A stretch of 64,000 nt of DNA from Epilithonimonas hominis (GCF_003730015.1 NZ_RJTU01000055.1:1-64000); one strand, 5' to 3'. Shown: positions 9,683 to 19,389, numbered from the stretch's first letter. Program-made: numbers and translations. The notes: generated from the sequence alone by a model not told the origin.

Positions 9683-10225
9683 ATGAAAAAGACATTTGCA
9701 AAAATTTTACTTCCTATTTCTATAGGTATCATAGGCATTTTGGTTCTTAACTCCTGTTCGGTAGGCATTCCTGACAAGGCTGTTGCAGTAAAAAACTTTG
9801 ACTCTGATAAGTATCTAGGGAAATGGTACGAGATTGCAAGGTTCGATTTCAAGTTTGAACGCAATCTGAATCAGGTTACCGCAACGTATTCTAAAAATCC
9901 TGATGGCACAATCAAAGTGGATAATAAAGGATACGATTATGTGAAAAAAGAATGGAAGCAGAGCATAGGCGAAGCAAGATTTGTAAATTCTGAAAACGAA
10001 GCAAGATTGAAAGTTTCTTTTTTCAAACCCTTCTGGGCGGGCTACAACGTCATCGCATTAGAAGATGATTATAAACATGCGTTGGTTGTTGGCAATAATC
10101 TGAAATACCTTTGGATTCTTTCCAGAGATAAAAAAATCCCAGAAAATGTTAAAAATAAATTCCTGGACAAAGCCAAAGAAATCGGATATAATACTTCCCA
10201 ATTGATCTGGGTAGAACAGAAATAA
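9683..10225 (+). CDS. lipocalin-family lipoprotein (Blc-like)
   Basis: Predicted outer-membrane lipocalin, 180 residues, binding a lipid or other hydrophobic ligand in a beta-barrel. The N terminus is a lipoprotein signal with lipobox LNSC at about residues 22-25. The lipocalin first conserved region GKWYEIARFDFKFERNL (about 47-63) has the invariant Gly-x-Trp. Later segments YDYVKKEWKQSIGEARF and KYLWILSRDKKIP match the Blc/apolipoprotein-D-like group. The gene stands alone between the ferredoxin hairpin and cbpA. Blc-type proteins are often linked to membrane stress and lysophospholipid storage; this is family knowledge, not visible here. Confidence 0.93.
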   Translation: MKKTFAKILLPISIGIIGILVLNSCSVGIPDKAVAVKNFDSDKYLGKWYEIARFDFKFERNLNQVTATYSKNPDGTIKVDNKGYDYVKKEWKQSIGEARFVNSENEARLKVSFFKPFWAGYNVIALEDDYKHALVVGNNLKYLWILSRDKKIPENVKNKFLDKAKEIGYNTSQLIWVEQK

Positions 10226-10474
10226 ATTAGTCATTAATCCTCATTGATAAGAAAAAAGACAAAACCATATATAGCTCCATTGTATCGGCTTGCAATTGTT
10301 TTGAGCTAGGAAACGAGCTTATTCCAAGTCGAACCAAAAAAAGTTAAATTGAAAAGTAGACCAAAAGTTTGGTAATAGAAAGAAACTTTATACTTTTAAA
10401 TTGAAAACTTTTCTTATTTCACAAATGATTTAACTAACTTCGGGAAATAAAACTGTTAAAAAACATCTCTTACT

Positions 10475-11380
10475 ATGGCATTTATAGACTATTATAAAAT
10501 CCTTGGGATTGAAAGAAATGCGTCTGCCGACGACATCAAAAAAGCGTACAGAAAGCTGGCGCGGAAATATCATCCTGATATGAATCCGGACGATAAAGAG
10601 GCAGAAAAGAAATTCAAGGAAATTAATGAAGCTAACGAAGTCCTAAGCAATGCTGAAAACCGCGCTAAGTATGACAAATACGGCGAAAACTGGAAACATG
10701 GCGAGGAGTATGAGCGTGCACAGCAACAACAACGCCAACAGTACTCCGGTGGCGGATTCTCGGGAGGAGATTTTGGCGGTGGTGGTGAGGATTTGTCAGA
10801 CTTCTTCCAGTCTATGTTTGGTGGTGCTGGTGGTGGTTTTGGCCGAAGTTCACGCGGAAGTGCCAGTGGGAAATTCAAAGGTCAGGATATTTCGGCAGAG
10901 CTGAACCTGAATCTGAGAGATGCCTACAAAACGCATCAGCAGACTTTCGAAATTAATGGCAAAAAGATTAGAATTACAATTCCAGCAGGCGTTTACGACG
11001 GGCAACAGATCAAACTGAAAGGTCACGGAAATCCGGGAATGAATGGTGGTCCAAACGGTGATCTTTACATTACATTCAACATAACGGAAGACAAAGATTT
11101 TAAGCGCGAAGGTGACAATCTCAGGGCTTCTGTTGACATTGACCTTTATACCGCAGTTTTAGGTGGAGATGTAAATATCCAGACACTGGACGGCTCCGTG
11201 AAACTAAAAGTGAAACCGGGAACACAAAACGGAACTACAGTGCGATTGAAAGGCAAAGGGTTTCCTATTTATAAAAAAGAAAATGAATTTGGCGATCTTT
11301 ATGTGACGTACAACGTAAAAATCCCAACTCACCTTACAGAAAAACAAAAAGAACTGTTTCAGCAACTCAAAAATTCTTAG
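10475..11380 (+). CDS. cbpA: DnaJ-class co-chaperone CbpA (curved-DNA-binding protein)
   Basis: J-domain co-chaperone of 301 residues that stimulates DnaK. The J domain spans about 4-70 with HPD in KYHPDMNPD. It is followed by a Gly/Phe-rich stretch (about 90-130, with repeated GGG and SGG) and two C-terminal substrate-binding beta domains. There is no Cys-rich zinc region, which makes it CbpA/DnaJB type rather than DnaJ. The next gene starts 2 nt after the stop and encodes the matching CbpM modulator, which supports the name. A 249-nt upstream gap holds no other gene. Confidence 0.93.
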   Translation: MAFIDYYKILGIERNASADDIKKAYRKLARKYHPDMNPDDKEAEKKFKEINEANEVLSNAENRAKYDKYGENWKHGEEYERAQQQQRQQYSGGGFSGGDFGGGGEDLSDFFQSMFGGAGGGFGRSSRGSASGKFKGQDISAELNLNLRDAYKTHQQTFEINGKKIRITIPAGVYDGQQIKLKGHGNPGMNGGPNGDLYITFNITEDKDFKREGDNLRASVDIDLYTAVLGGDVNIQTLDGSVKLKVKPGTQNGTTVRLKGKGFPIYKKENEFGDLYVTYNVKIPTHLTEKQKELFQQLKNS

Positions 11381-11382
11381 CT

Positions 11383-11688
11383 ATGAACGAAAGAATCTCA
11401 TTAGAAGAAATTATCCGGTTATACAAAATAGATTACACGTTTCTGGATCAGCTGATCGATTCGGAACTGCTGCATCCGCAAACTGAAAACAGCATCCGCT
11501 ACATTATTTACGAAGAATTGCCACATCTCGAACGCTTCGCTAACTGGCATTATGATCTAGACGTCAATCTCCCTGGCATTGAAATCATCCATAAACTTCT
11601 GAATCAAATGGAAGAATTACGAAATGAAAACAGACGCCTGCTTCAGAATGTACTAAAATACGAGGATTGGGAAGATGCCGATCTGTAG
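11383..11688 (+). CDS. cbpM: chaperone modulator CbpM
   Basis: Small MerR-like protein of 101 residues, the partner of CbpA. In Gram-negative bacteria CbpM binds the J domain and blocks its co-chaperone and DNA-binding activity. The sequence starts ISLEEIIRLYKIDYTFLDQL, which matches the N-terminal helix-turn-helix-like part of CbpM, and ends with a charged helix (about 68-95) likely to be a coiled coil. The two-gene unit with only 2 nt between stop and start points to translational coupling and a fixed ratio. Confidence 0.88.
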   Translation: MNERISLEEIIRLYKIDYTFLDQLIDSELLHPQTENSIRYIIYEELPHLERFANWHYDLDVNLPGIEIIHKLLNQMEELRNENRRLLQNVLKYEDWEDADL

Positions 11689-11712
11689 ATAATATTTTTG
11701 TAAATTTGTGGT

Positions 11713-12696
11713 ATGGAATTATTTGATGTTCTTATTGTTGGTGGTGGTCCAATTGGTTTAGCTTGTGCTCTGGAAGCCCGGAAAAATAATCTGAAGTATA
11801 TCGTTATAGAAAAAGGAACTGTTGCAAACAGCATCTACAATTATCCTTTATACATGACTTTTTTTTCAACGGCCGACCGCTTGGAAATTGATGATATTCC
11901 ATTTATTACAACCAGTCCAAAACCGGGGAGACAAGATGCTTTGGAATATTACCAAGGTATTGCAAAATCAAAAGAGATCAATATTAAGACTTACGAAAAG
12001 GTCATCAACATTCAAAAATCTACAGTTTTCCAGGTTGAAACCAGTAAGCAGATATATTTAGCTAAAAATATTATTGTCGCTACTGGATTTTATGACATTC
12101 CTAATTTGATGGATATCCCAGGAGAAGATTTGCCCAAGGTTAGCCATTATTACACAGAGCCTTATCCCTATTCTTTTCAAAAGGTGCTGGTGGTTGGATC
12201 CAGTAATTCTGCTGTAGATGCTGCTTTGGAAATCTGTAGAAAAGGCGGAAAGGTTACCATGGTAATTCGCAGCAGCCAAATCTCGCAGAGTGTAAAATAC
12301 TGGGTAAAGCCCGACATAGAGAACAGAATCAAAGAAGGAAGCATCAAAGCTTTTTTTGAGGCTGAACTTTTGGAAGTAAAACCATATTCTGTAATTTTGA
12401 AAACCAATGTCGGCGAAATCAAAGAAATTGAAAATGATTTTGTTCTGGCAATGACTGGTTATCTGCCGGATTTTGATTTTCTCAATGCTATCGGAATCGA
12501 TCTGAAAAACAATTGCCAAAACCCGCATTACGATACCGACACCATGGAAACCAATATTACTGGTATTTATCTGGCTGGTGTTGTATGCGGAGGAAGAGAT
12601 ACACATCTTTGGTTTATAGAAAATTCTAGGATTCACGCCAAGCAAATTATCAGCAATATTATTCAGAAAAAAGAATCAGAAAAAATTCCTGAATAG
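11713..12696 (+). CDS. ypdA: YpdA-family bacillithiol disulfide reductase
   Basis: FAD/NADPH-dependent oxidoreductase of 327 residues, related to thioredoxin reductase but without its CxxC pair. Motifs seen: FAD-binding GGGPIGLACALEA at about 10-22, NADPH-binding GSSNSAVDAALE near 162-173, and a C-terminal FAD segment GIYLAGVVCGG near 288, where a single Cys sits close to the flavin as in YpdA. YpdA reduces oxidised bacillithiol. The -7-like box TAAATTTG (11701-11708) ends 4 nt before the ATG, so it may have its own near-leaderless promoter despite lying 24 nt after cbpM. No bacillithiol synthesis gene lies in the window. Confidence 0.88.
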   Translation: MELFDVLIVGGGPIGLACALEARKNNLKYIVIEKGTVANSIYNYPLYMTFFSTADRLEIDDIPFITTSPKPGRQDALEYYQGIAKSKEINIKTYEKVINIQKSTVFQVETSKQIYLAKNIIVATGFYDIPNLMDIPGEDLPKVSHYYTEPYPYSFQKVLVVGSSNSAVDAALEICRKGGKVTMVIRSSQISQSVKYWVKPDIENRIKEGSIKAFFEAELLEVKPYSVILKTNVGEIKEIENDFVLAMTGYLPDFDFLNAIGIDLKNNCQNPHYDTDTMETNITGIYLAGVVCGGRDTHLWFIENSRIHAKQIISNIIQKKESEKIPE

Positions 12697-12750
12697 AATA
12701 ATTGTAAAATGGTATTCTTTTTGTAATTTTTTGAATGTTAATAAGAAACC

Positions 12751-13785
12751 ATGACCCTATTTAAAATCAAAAATTTATTTACATTAATTATTCTATCTGC
12801 ATCTTTAATCTATTGCAAAAAAGATGAATCAGGTCCACTCACTGATAGAAAAAACAATCCTACAGCCGAAATCTCTTCTAATGCAAAAGATGAAGATTAT
12901 GAAGAAATAGTAGAGGATGAAAAACCAAAAGTTCCAGATGTTGTTATCCCGAGAAAAGATTTTGGTTTCTATCCTTGGATATATAAAAACACAGATTCTG
13001 TTTCAATCCGTAATAAGAAAGAATTTACAGGCAAAGCTCTATACACAATTCTGGCGCTTAATAGACTAGACAAAGCTAATATCGGAGCAGCGGACACGCT
13101 TGTAGTGCCTGCCAAAATAGAGGAGGATTTTCTTATTTATTCCCCTTTTCCTGGTCACGTAAGCACATTGGAAAATGTAAAGAAATTTGTTTTCTTCTCA
13201 TATCCAATCCAGGCTTTTGGCGTCTATGAATATGGTAATCTTGTAAAATGGGGACCAACCAGTATGGGTAAAAAGGCTACGCAGACAAAACGAGGTCTAA
13301 TGTTTGCAAATTGGAAAAAAGAAGTTGCCATTTCCACAGTCAGTGATGAGTGGAAACTGCGTTGGAATGTTAATGTTGCCAATTTTGACGGTATAGGTTG
13401 GCACCAGTATGCAATGCCCGGCTATCCTGCTTCTCACTCTTGTTTAAGAATGTTGGAAGAAGATGCCAAATGGATGTATAGCTGGGTAGATACTTGGATT
13501 CTGAATAAAGGCGGACAAACTACCAGAGCCAAAGGAACACCAGTGATTGTGTACGGAGACTATCCGTGGGGAAAACGCAGGCCGTGGAAAAAACTGCTCG
13601 ACTCCCCTGATGCTAATAATATTTCTGAAGATGAGATGAATAAAATTATTGAACCTCAGCTCGCAACTATTATGGAGGAACAGGAAATCAGGGACAATGT
13701 TGTTCAGCAGATTGAACAAGAGAAAAAAGCGAAAGCAGACTCTTTACTAGCCTTAAAAACAAAAGATTCGTCGAATCTGAATTAA
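12751..13785 (+). CDS. L,D-transpeptidase (YkuD) lipoprotein
   Basis: Envelope lipoprotein of 344 residues that likely makes 3-3 cross-links in peptidoglycan or attaches proteins to it. The lipobox is IYCKK, with Cys at about residue 24. An acidic linker (about 40-65) leads to the YkuD catalytic domain, whose signature is split: His in WHQYAMPGYP and SHSCLRM with the nucleophile Cys (about residues 214-233). Canonical YkuD has SHGC; here the Gly is Ser. The C-terminal 60 residues are charged and helical with no known domain. The start fits the signal peptide. A strong bidirectional terminator follows. Confidence 0.88.
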   Translation: MTLFKIKNLFTLIILSASLIYCKKDESGPLTDRKNNPTAEISSNAKDEDYEEIVEDEKPKVPDVVIPRKDFGFYPWIYKNTDSVSIRNKKEFTGKALYTILALNRLDKANIGAADTLVVPAKIEEDFLIYSPFPGHVSTLENVKKFVFFSYPIQAFGVYEYGNLVKWGPTSMGKKATQTKRGLMFANWKKEVAISTVSDEWKLRWNVNVANFDGIGWHQYAMPGYPASHSCLRMLEEDAKWMYSWVDTWILNKGGQTTRAKGTPVIVYGDYPWGKRRPWKKLLDSPDANNISEDEMNKIIEPQLATIMEEQEIRDNVVQQIEQEKKAKADSLLALKTKDSSNLN

Positions 13786-13794
13786 ATAAAATAA

Positions 13795-13824
13795 AAAATC
13801 GGGTAAGTTTTCTTACCCGATTTT
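13795..13824. terminator. bidirectional terminator between L,D-transpeptidase and ALDH genes
   Basis: Perfect 13-bp stem AAAATCGGGTAAG (13795-13807) / CTTACCCGATTTT (13812-13824) with a 4-nt loop, flanked by A and T runs, between two convergent genes. Confidence 0.9.
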
Positions 13825-13826
13825 GT

Positions 13827-15116
13827 TTAAATATTTCCTACTACGGTTTTGACTTGTGTAAACTCTTTCAACGCGTGCAGAGATAATTCCACGCCATATC
13901 CAGAGGATTTTGCACCACCAAATGGCAGTCTTGTATCGGAACTTGTTGCTTTATTAATAGACACTGTCCCGGATTGTAAATTATCAATAAAGAATTGAGC
14001 TCTTTTTTTATCCTTTGTCCAAACTGCATTTCCCAATCCAAAAGGAATATCATTGGCAAGTTTCAAAATATGCTCATCATCCTTTCCAATCATCAGCATT
14101 GCAAGCGGTCCAAATAACTCTTCCTGCAGAATTGGATTTCCCTCTTCTACCAAGATAATTCCCGGACGAAATTCGTTTTCTGAAATTCTCTCAAGTGGTA
14201 GAACTACTTCTGCTCCATTCTTCAAAGCTTTTTTATACTGATTTTCTAGATCATCAGCCAAATCAGGTCTTGCCATTTTACCCAATCTAGTTTCTTTTTT
14301 CATAGGATCAGCAGGTTGGTAGGAACTATACTCTTCAATAAATTTCGGAACAAATTCCTTCTCAATTTTTTTATGTACAATGAAGCGTTTTGCCGCATTA
14401 CATATCTGTCCTGTATTCTGTAACTTTGCCCAAGGTCCTTCTTTTGCCGCTTTTTCGAAGTCGGAATCTTCCAGAACTATGAAAGCATCGCTGCCACCAA
14501 GTTCCAAAACCGACTTTTTGATATTTTTCCCTGCCAGTGCGGCCACAGTTCCGCCAGCTTTTTCACTACCTGTAAGGCTTACCCCTCTCACCAACGGATT
14601 TTCCAAGATATCTTGGATTTCATTGTGTCCGATTCTTAGATTCTTGAAAATATATTCTGGGAAACCAGCCTCGGAGAAAGCATTTTCTATTTCATCACCG
14701 CTTTCAAAACAGATAGATGCGTGCTTCAGAATCACCACATTGCCTGCTAGGAGTGTAGGTATTGCAAATCTTAGAACCTGCCAGAACGGAAAATTCCAAG
14801 GCATCACTCCGAGAATAATTCCCATCGGATCATAATGCACTTCACTAACATCATACTCGGTTTTGATATTTTCTGGTTTCAGAACATTTTCAGCCTCGGC
14901 ATAATATGTAATCATACCAGCACTTTTTTCAATCTCTGCCGAAGACTGGGTGATTGGTTTATGCATTTCTCTGGTGATAGTTTCCGCATATTGTTCTTTG
15001 TTTTTCTCAAGAACTTTTGCCAGTTTCAGCAATAACTTTTGTCGTTCTTCAAACGGTACTTTTTTCCAGTCTTCAAAGGCTTTATGAGCTGAATTAATAT
15101 GTTTTGTAATATCCAT
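13827..15116 (-). CDS. NAD(P)-dependent aldehyde dehydrogenase (succinate-semialdehyde dehydrogenase-like)
   Basis: Cytosolic aldehyde dehydrogenase of 429 residues. This is shorter than the usual 450-490 because the family N terminus is reduced, as in the GabD2/Sad-like group. Catalytic features: general base Glu in VLELGGSDAF and nucleophilic Cys in NTGQICNAAKRFIV. The cofactor-binding SLTGSEKAGGTVAALAG segment and the C-terminal PFGGAKSSGYG motif are intact. The N-terminal half contains the PWNFPFWQVLR motif. It lies 59 nt downstream of ppk2 on the same strand and may be co-transcribed. Succinate semialdehyde is the best guess for substrate; other aldehydes are possible. Confidence 0.88.
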   Translation of the reverse strand: MDITKHINSAHKAFEDWKKVPFEERQKLLLKLAKVLEKNKEQYAETITREMHKPITQSSAEIEKSAGMITYYAEAENVLKPENIKTEYDVSEVHYDPMGIILGVMPWNFPFWQVLRFAIPTLLAGNVVILKHASICFESGDEIENAFSEAGFPEYIFKNLRIGHNEIQDILENPLVRGVSLTGSEKAGGTVAALAGKNIKKSVLELGGSDAFIVLEDSDFEKAAKEGPWAKLQNTGQICNAAKRFIVHKKIEKEFVPKFIEEYSSYQPADPMKKETRLGKMARPDLADDLENQYKKALKNGAEVVLPLERISENEFRPGIILVEEGNPILQEELFGPLAMLMIGKDDEHILKLANDIPFGLGNAVWTKDKKRAQFFIDNLQSGTVSINKATSSDTRLPFGGAKSSGYGVELSLHALKEFTQVKTVVGNI

Positions 15117-15175
15117 TATTTTTATATTTGACGTATCTCTTTGCAGTAATTATACCATCATATTATAAAACTGCT

Positions 15176-16054
15176 TTATTTTTCACTTTCTAATTTAATT
15201 TTTAAATCTTCAAGAGCGCTCTTTTCTTTCGCAGAAACTTCAGGATATTGCAGATTCATTTCTTCCAGCTTATCAATAATAATCTGGATAGCTGCAACTC
15301 TAGAAAACCACTTTTGATCTGCAGGAATCACATACCACGGTGCATATTCAGTAGAAGTTTTATTAATGGCCGATTCATACGCTTTCATATAATCGTTCCA
15401 AAATCCTCTCTCTGTAACATCTGCAGAAGAAAATTTCCAATTTTTATCATCCTCATTGATTCTGTCCAGAAAACGTTGCTTTTGTTCTTCTTTAGAAACA
15501 TTTAGGAAAATTTTGACAATTTTGGTTCCGTTGTTGGCCAAATGCTTTTCAAAATTCTGGATACTTTCATATCGGTTTCCCCAGAATTTTTTGTCAAATT
15601 GTTTTACATCTTTCCATACTTTTTCGCTCAGATTATATTCCGGGTGAACTTTACATACCAAAACACTTTCGTAATGCGAACGGTTGAAAATTCCGATTTT
15701 TCCCTTAGCTGGAAGAGCTAAATAATGTCGCCATATAAAGTCATGAGAATATTCTTTTGTGCTCGGACCTTTGAAGCTTGTTACCTCACAACCTTGCGGA
15801 TTCACGCCCCCGAAAACGTGTTTTATCAAACTATCTTTTCCTGCTGCATCCATCGCTTGAAGAACAATTAACAAGGACTGACTTCCATCTGCATATAGTT
15901 TTTCCTGTAGCAAACGGAGTTTTTCTTTTTCAATTTCGAGAAGTTCTTTCGCTTCATCTTTATTGATTTTTCCTTTATAACTGGTATTATGTTTTTTGAT
16001 TTCGAATTTTGAATTTTCTTTAATCAAAAAGTCGTCTGAAAAATTGTAATCCAT
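15176..16054 (-). CDS. polyphosphate kinase 2 family protein
   Basis: PPK2-type enzyme of 292 residues that uses polyphosphate to phosphorylate nucleotides (AMP, ADP or both). Walker A is AMDAAGKDS at about residues 66-74, Walker B is IFNRSHYESV near 120-130, and the lid region with conserved Arg follows in KIVKIFLNVSKEEQKQRFLDRI. The KGPSTKEYSHDFIWRHYLALPAKGKIGIFNRSHY block resembles class III enzymes, which can carry AMP to ATP, but class cannot be settled by eye. The ALDH gene lies downstream on the same strand. Confidence 0.92.
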   Translation of the reverse strand: MDYNFSDDFLIKENSKFEIKKHNTSYKGKINKDEAKELLEIEKEKLRLLQEKLYADGSQSLLIVLQAMDAAGKDSLIKHVFGGVNPQGCEVTSFKGPSTKEYSHDFIWRHYLALPAKGKIGIFNRSHYESVLVCKVHPEYNLSEKVWKDVKQFDKKFWGNRYESIQNFEKHLANNGTKIVKIFLNVSKEEQKQRFLDRINEDDKNWKFSSADVTERGFWNDYMKAYESAINKTSTEYAPWYVIPADQKWFSRVAAIQIIIDKLEEMNLQYPEVSAKEKSALEDLKIKLESEK

Positions 16055-16077
16055 AAAAATTGATTTATTGTAAAGAT

Positions 16078-16108
16078 AAAAAAAACCGCCTCGTTTGCGA
16101 ACGGGACG
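16078..16108 (-). terminator. terminator of the DUF1573 gene
   Basis: Stem CCGCCTCGTT (16085-16094) / AACGGGACGG (16099-16108), one mismatch and one G-T pair, loop TGCG, followed on the minus strand by seven T. Confidence 0.85.
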
Positions 16109-16135
16109 GCGAAATTATTTTTAGAAATTCCTTAA

Positions 16136-16648
16136 TTATTTAGCAACTGACTCAACTTTCTGAACATCAGCTTTCTTTTTTGCAACTCTCTTAGCCGCTG
16201 CCGCTGGCTGAGCTTTTGCTGTAGCGACAGGAGCTGCAACCAATTTAGCTTCTTGTGCAACAGAAACAGCTTGTGCATTTGCAACATCTTCTACATTTCC
16301 TTTGATATAAAGAACAGATCTGCTGTTCTGCGGATCATTAGAATAAACTTCAATCAATTTATTGAAAGCTCCTTTGATTCCAGTATTATATCCAACTTTG
16401 ATTTGAGAAGATTTACCTGGCAAGATAGGATCTTTGCTCCATTCTGGCGTTGTACATCCGCAAGAAGGTTTTACTTCACTAATAATTAATGGTTTATCTC
16501 CTGTATTTTTTACGGTAAAGAATCTGTGACCGTCTGATCCAGCTTTTACATTTCCGTAGTCAAAAGTTGTTTTATCAAATGAGATTGTTTGAGCAGATGC
16601 AAAAGCGATAGCTCCTGTCATAAACAATCCTGCAAGAATCTTTTTCAT
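16136..16648 (-). CDS. DUF1573 secreted protein with Lys/Ala-rich tail
   Basis: Exported protein of 170 residues of unknown function. I chose the ATG at 16648 (MKKILAG) because it gives a clean signal peptide cut after ASAQ; a longer frame adds 26 residues without sense. The DUF1573 domain (about 22-110) is an immunoglobulin-like ASH/HYDIN-type fold, with the typical DYGNVKAG, VKPSCGCTTPEWSK and YSNDPQ segments. After about residue 120 the chain becomes Ala/Lys/Val-rich (TAKAQPAAAAKRVAKKKA) and is likely disordered. A -7 box TAACTTTG is read on the minus strand at 16684-16691. It diverges from valS. Confidence 0.88.
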   Translation of the reverse strand: MKKILAGLFMTGAIAFASAQTISFDKTTFDYGNVKAGSDGHRFFTVKNTGDKPLIISEVKPSCGCTTPEWSKDPILPGKSSQIKVGYNTGIKGAFNKLIEVYSNDPQNSRSVLYIKGNVEDVANAQAVSVAQEAKLVAAPVATAKAQPAAAAKRVAKKKADVQKVESVAK

Positions 16649-16770
16649 ATTTTTTTGATTTAAATAATTAAATTTTTGAATAACAAAGTTATAAATAATT
16701 TGAATATGTGATGTTAATTTTTTCACATTGTCTTATTTTTGCAAATTACAAGCTTAAAAATATTTTTAAA

Positions 16771-19389
16771 ATGCAGATTGCTGACAAATACAATCCACAG
16801 GAAACTGAACAAAAGTGGTATGACTTCTGGTTAGAAAATAAATTTTTCCACTCGGAGCCAGATGACAGACCTCCTTATACGATTGTAATTCCACCACCAA
16901 ATGTGACGGGGATTCTTCATATGGGACATATGTTGAACAACACCATTCAGGATGTATTGGTCAGAAGAGCAAGAATGCAGGGTTTCAATGCTTGTTGGGT
17001 TCCGGGAACAGATCACGCATCTATTGCAACAGAAGCAAAAGTTGTAGCGAAGCTGAAAGCTGAAGGAATCAATAAGAAAGATATTACAAGAGAAGAATTT
17101 CTAAAGCATGCTTGGGAATGGACTGATAAATACGGAGGAACTATTCTTGAGCAACTGAAAAAATTAGGTTGTTCTTGTGATTGGGACAGAACCAGATTTA
17201 CTTTGGAAGATAATCTGTCCAAATCTGTAATCAAGGTTTTTGTTGATCTTTATAACAAAGGATTAATTTATCGTGGTTACAAAGTCGTTAATTGGGATCC
17301 AGAAGCTCAAACGAATATTTCTGACGAAGAAGTAATTTTCAAAGAGCAAAATGGAAAATTATTTTATCTCAAATATAAAATCGAAGGCACAGAAGATTTC
17401 TTAACTGTTGCAACGACTCGTCCCGAAACTATTTTTGGCGATGTTGCAGTTTGTGTTAATCCAAATGACGAAAGATACCAGCATTTGAAAGGTAAAAACG
17501 TAATTGTTCCAATTGTAAATCGTGTAATTCCAATTATCGAGGATGATTATGTTGATATCGAATTCGGAACTGGAGCTTTGAAAATTACTCCGGCTCACGA
17601 TATTAATGATTACGAAATCGGACAAAGGCATAATTTGCCAATCATCGATTCTATGGATAATGACGCAGTTCTTAACGAACACGGAATGCATTATCAGGGA
17701 ATGGGAAGATTCACAGTAAGAAAAGAAATAGCTAAAGAACTAGAAAAAAATGAACTTCTGCTAAAAGCCGAAGATTATGTGAATAAAGTTGGAACTTCTG
17801 AAAGAACAGGCGCTGTTATCGAACCGAAAATCTCTGTCCAATGGTTCCTGAAAATGTCCGAAATGGCAAAGCCTGCTTTGGATGTTGTGATGGATGATAC
17901 CATCAAATTCCATCCTGACAAATTCAAAAATACATACCGTCATTGGATGGAAAATGTTCACGATTGGAACATTTCTCGTCAGCTTTGGTGGGGACAACAG
18001 ATTCCGGCGTTCTATTATGGAACTGGCGAAAATGATTTCGTAGTCGCTGAAAATATTGACGACGCTGTAAAATTAGCTCAAGAAAAAACTTCCAACTTCC
18101 AACTTCAGGCTTCTGACCTGAAGCAAGACGAGGATGCATTAGACACTTGGTTCTCATCTTGGTTGTGGCCGCTTTCGGTTTTTAAAGGTATTTTAGATCC
18201 AGAAAATAAAGACATCAACTATTATTATCCAACTTCAGATTTGGTAACAGGTCCGGATATTATTTTCTTCTGGGTTGCCAGAATGATTATGGCTGGATTG
18301 GAATATAGAAAAGACGTTCCGTTCAAGAATGTTTATTTCACCGGAATCGTGAGAGATAAGCAAAGAAGAAAAATGTCTAAGCAACTAGGAAATTCGCCAG
18401 ATCCAATCGATTTGATTGAAAAATATGGAGCAGATGGCGTTCGTGTAGGAAGTTTGTTGAGTTCTGCAGCAGGAAATGATCTTTTGTTTGATGAAGATTT
18501 GATGTCGCAAGGAAGAAATTTCGCTACGAAAATCTGGAATGCTTACAAATTAATCCAAGGTTGGAAGCGTAACGAAAATATCAAAGCAAAAGAGTTTGAT
18601 AAACAGACGATTAATTGGTTTGGAGAACAATTGAACAAAACAATTGGCGAAATTGAAGATCAGTTCTCAAAATTCAGGATTTCCGATGCATTGCATTTGG
18701 TTTATAAACTGATTTGGGACGATTTCTGTGCTTGGTATTTGGAAGCAATCAAACCAAATTTCGGGGAAGCAATCAGCGAAGAAGTTTATCAAAAAACGAT
18801 TGCTTATTTCGAAGAATTGATGAAACTGTTGCATCCATTTATGCCTTTCTTATCAGAAGAATTGTGGCAAAATATCTCAGAAAGAAGTGTTTCCGAAGCA
18901 TTGGTCATTGCGCAACAGAAAAAATCAGAACCTTATAATGAAGATAAAATTAAGGATTTTGATTTTGCTAAAGAAGTAATTTCTGGCGTTAGAAATTATC
19001 GTCAATCCAAAGGAATTTCGCCAAGAGAAACTGTTGAAGTTTTTACGAATGTTTCCGAATTGGCAAATGCTGAGGTAATTCAGAAATTGGCTAATATTTC
19101 AGAAATTAATTTCAATCAAAAAACAGATAAACCAAGTTTTACATTTTTAGTTGGAGCGAATGAATTCTCTATTCCATTGAGTGAAAATCTTGATCTGGGC
19201 GAAGAAAAAGAAAAAACTGAAGAAGAAATCAAATATCTGAAAGGTTTCTTGATCTCTGTTGATAAGAAATTATCGAATGAAAAATTCGTTGCGAACGCAA
19301 AACCAGAAGTGGTAGAAATCGAGCGTAAAAAACAAAAAGATGCGCTGGATAAAATTGCGCTTCTTGAAGAAAAACTGAAAAGTTTGTAA
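16771..19389 (+). CDS. valS: valyl-tRNA synthetase
   Basis: Class I aminoacyl-tRNA synthetase of 872 residues charging tRNA(Val). The start at 16771 (MQIADKYNPQ) is preferred over an in-frame ATG 63 nt upstream, which would overlap the promoter region. The HIGH motif is PNVTGILHMGHM (about residues 44-55), the CP1 editing domain carries TTRPETIFGD, and the KMSKS motif is KMSKQLGNS (about 534-542). The tRNA-binding helical domain follows, and the C-terminal 65 residues form the ValS coiled-coil arm. The gene diverges from DUF1573 across 122 bp; a -7-like box TATTTTTG lies at 16734-16741. Confidence 0.97.
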   Translation: MQIADKYNPQETEQKWYDFWLENKFFHSEPDDRPPYTIVIPPPNVTGILHMGHMLNNTIQDVLVRRARMQGFNACWVPGTDHASIATEAKVVAKLKAEGINKKDITREEFLKHAWEWTDKYGGTILEQLKKLGCSCDWDRTRFTLEDNLSKSVIKVFVDLYNKGLIYRGYKVVNWDPEAQTNISDEEVIFKEQNGKLFYLKYKIEGTEDFLTVATTRPETIFGDVAVCVNPNDERYQHLKGKNVIVPIVNRVIPIIEDDYVDIEFGTGALKITPAHDINDYEIGQRHNLPIIDSMDNDAVLNEHGMHYQGMGRFTVRKEIAKELEKNELLLKAEDYVNKVGTSERTGAVIEPKISVQWFLKMSEMAKPALDVVMDDTIKFHPDKFKNTYRHWMENVHDWNISRQLWWGQQIPAFYYGTGENDFVVAENIDDAVKLAQEKTSNFQLQASDLKQDEDALDTWFSSWLWPLSVFKGILDPENKDINYYYPTSDLVTGPDIIFFWVARMIMAGLEYRKDVPFKNVYFTGIVRDKQRRKMSKQLGNSPDPIDLIEKYGADGVRVGSLLSSAAGNDLLFDEDLMSQGRNFATKIWNAYKLIQGWKRNENIKAKEFDKQTINWFGEQLNKTIGEIEDQFSKFRISDALHLVYKLIWDDFCAWYLEAIKPNFGEAISEEVYQKTIAYFEELMKLLHPFMPFLSEELWQNISERSVSEALVIAQQKKSEPYNEDKIKDFDFAKEVISGVRNYRQSKGISPRETVEVFTNVSELANAEVIQKLANISEINFNQKTDKPSFTFLVGANEFSIPLSENLDLGEEKEKTEEEIKYLKGFLISVDKKLSNEKFVANAKPEVVEIERKKQKDALDKIALLEEKLKSL

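Noticed and set aside
12058-12645. 195-codon antisense frame inside ypdA
   Set aside because: Complete overlap with a gene having intact FAD and NADPH motifs; no protein-like features.
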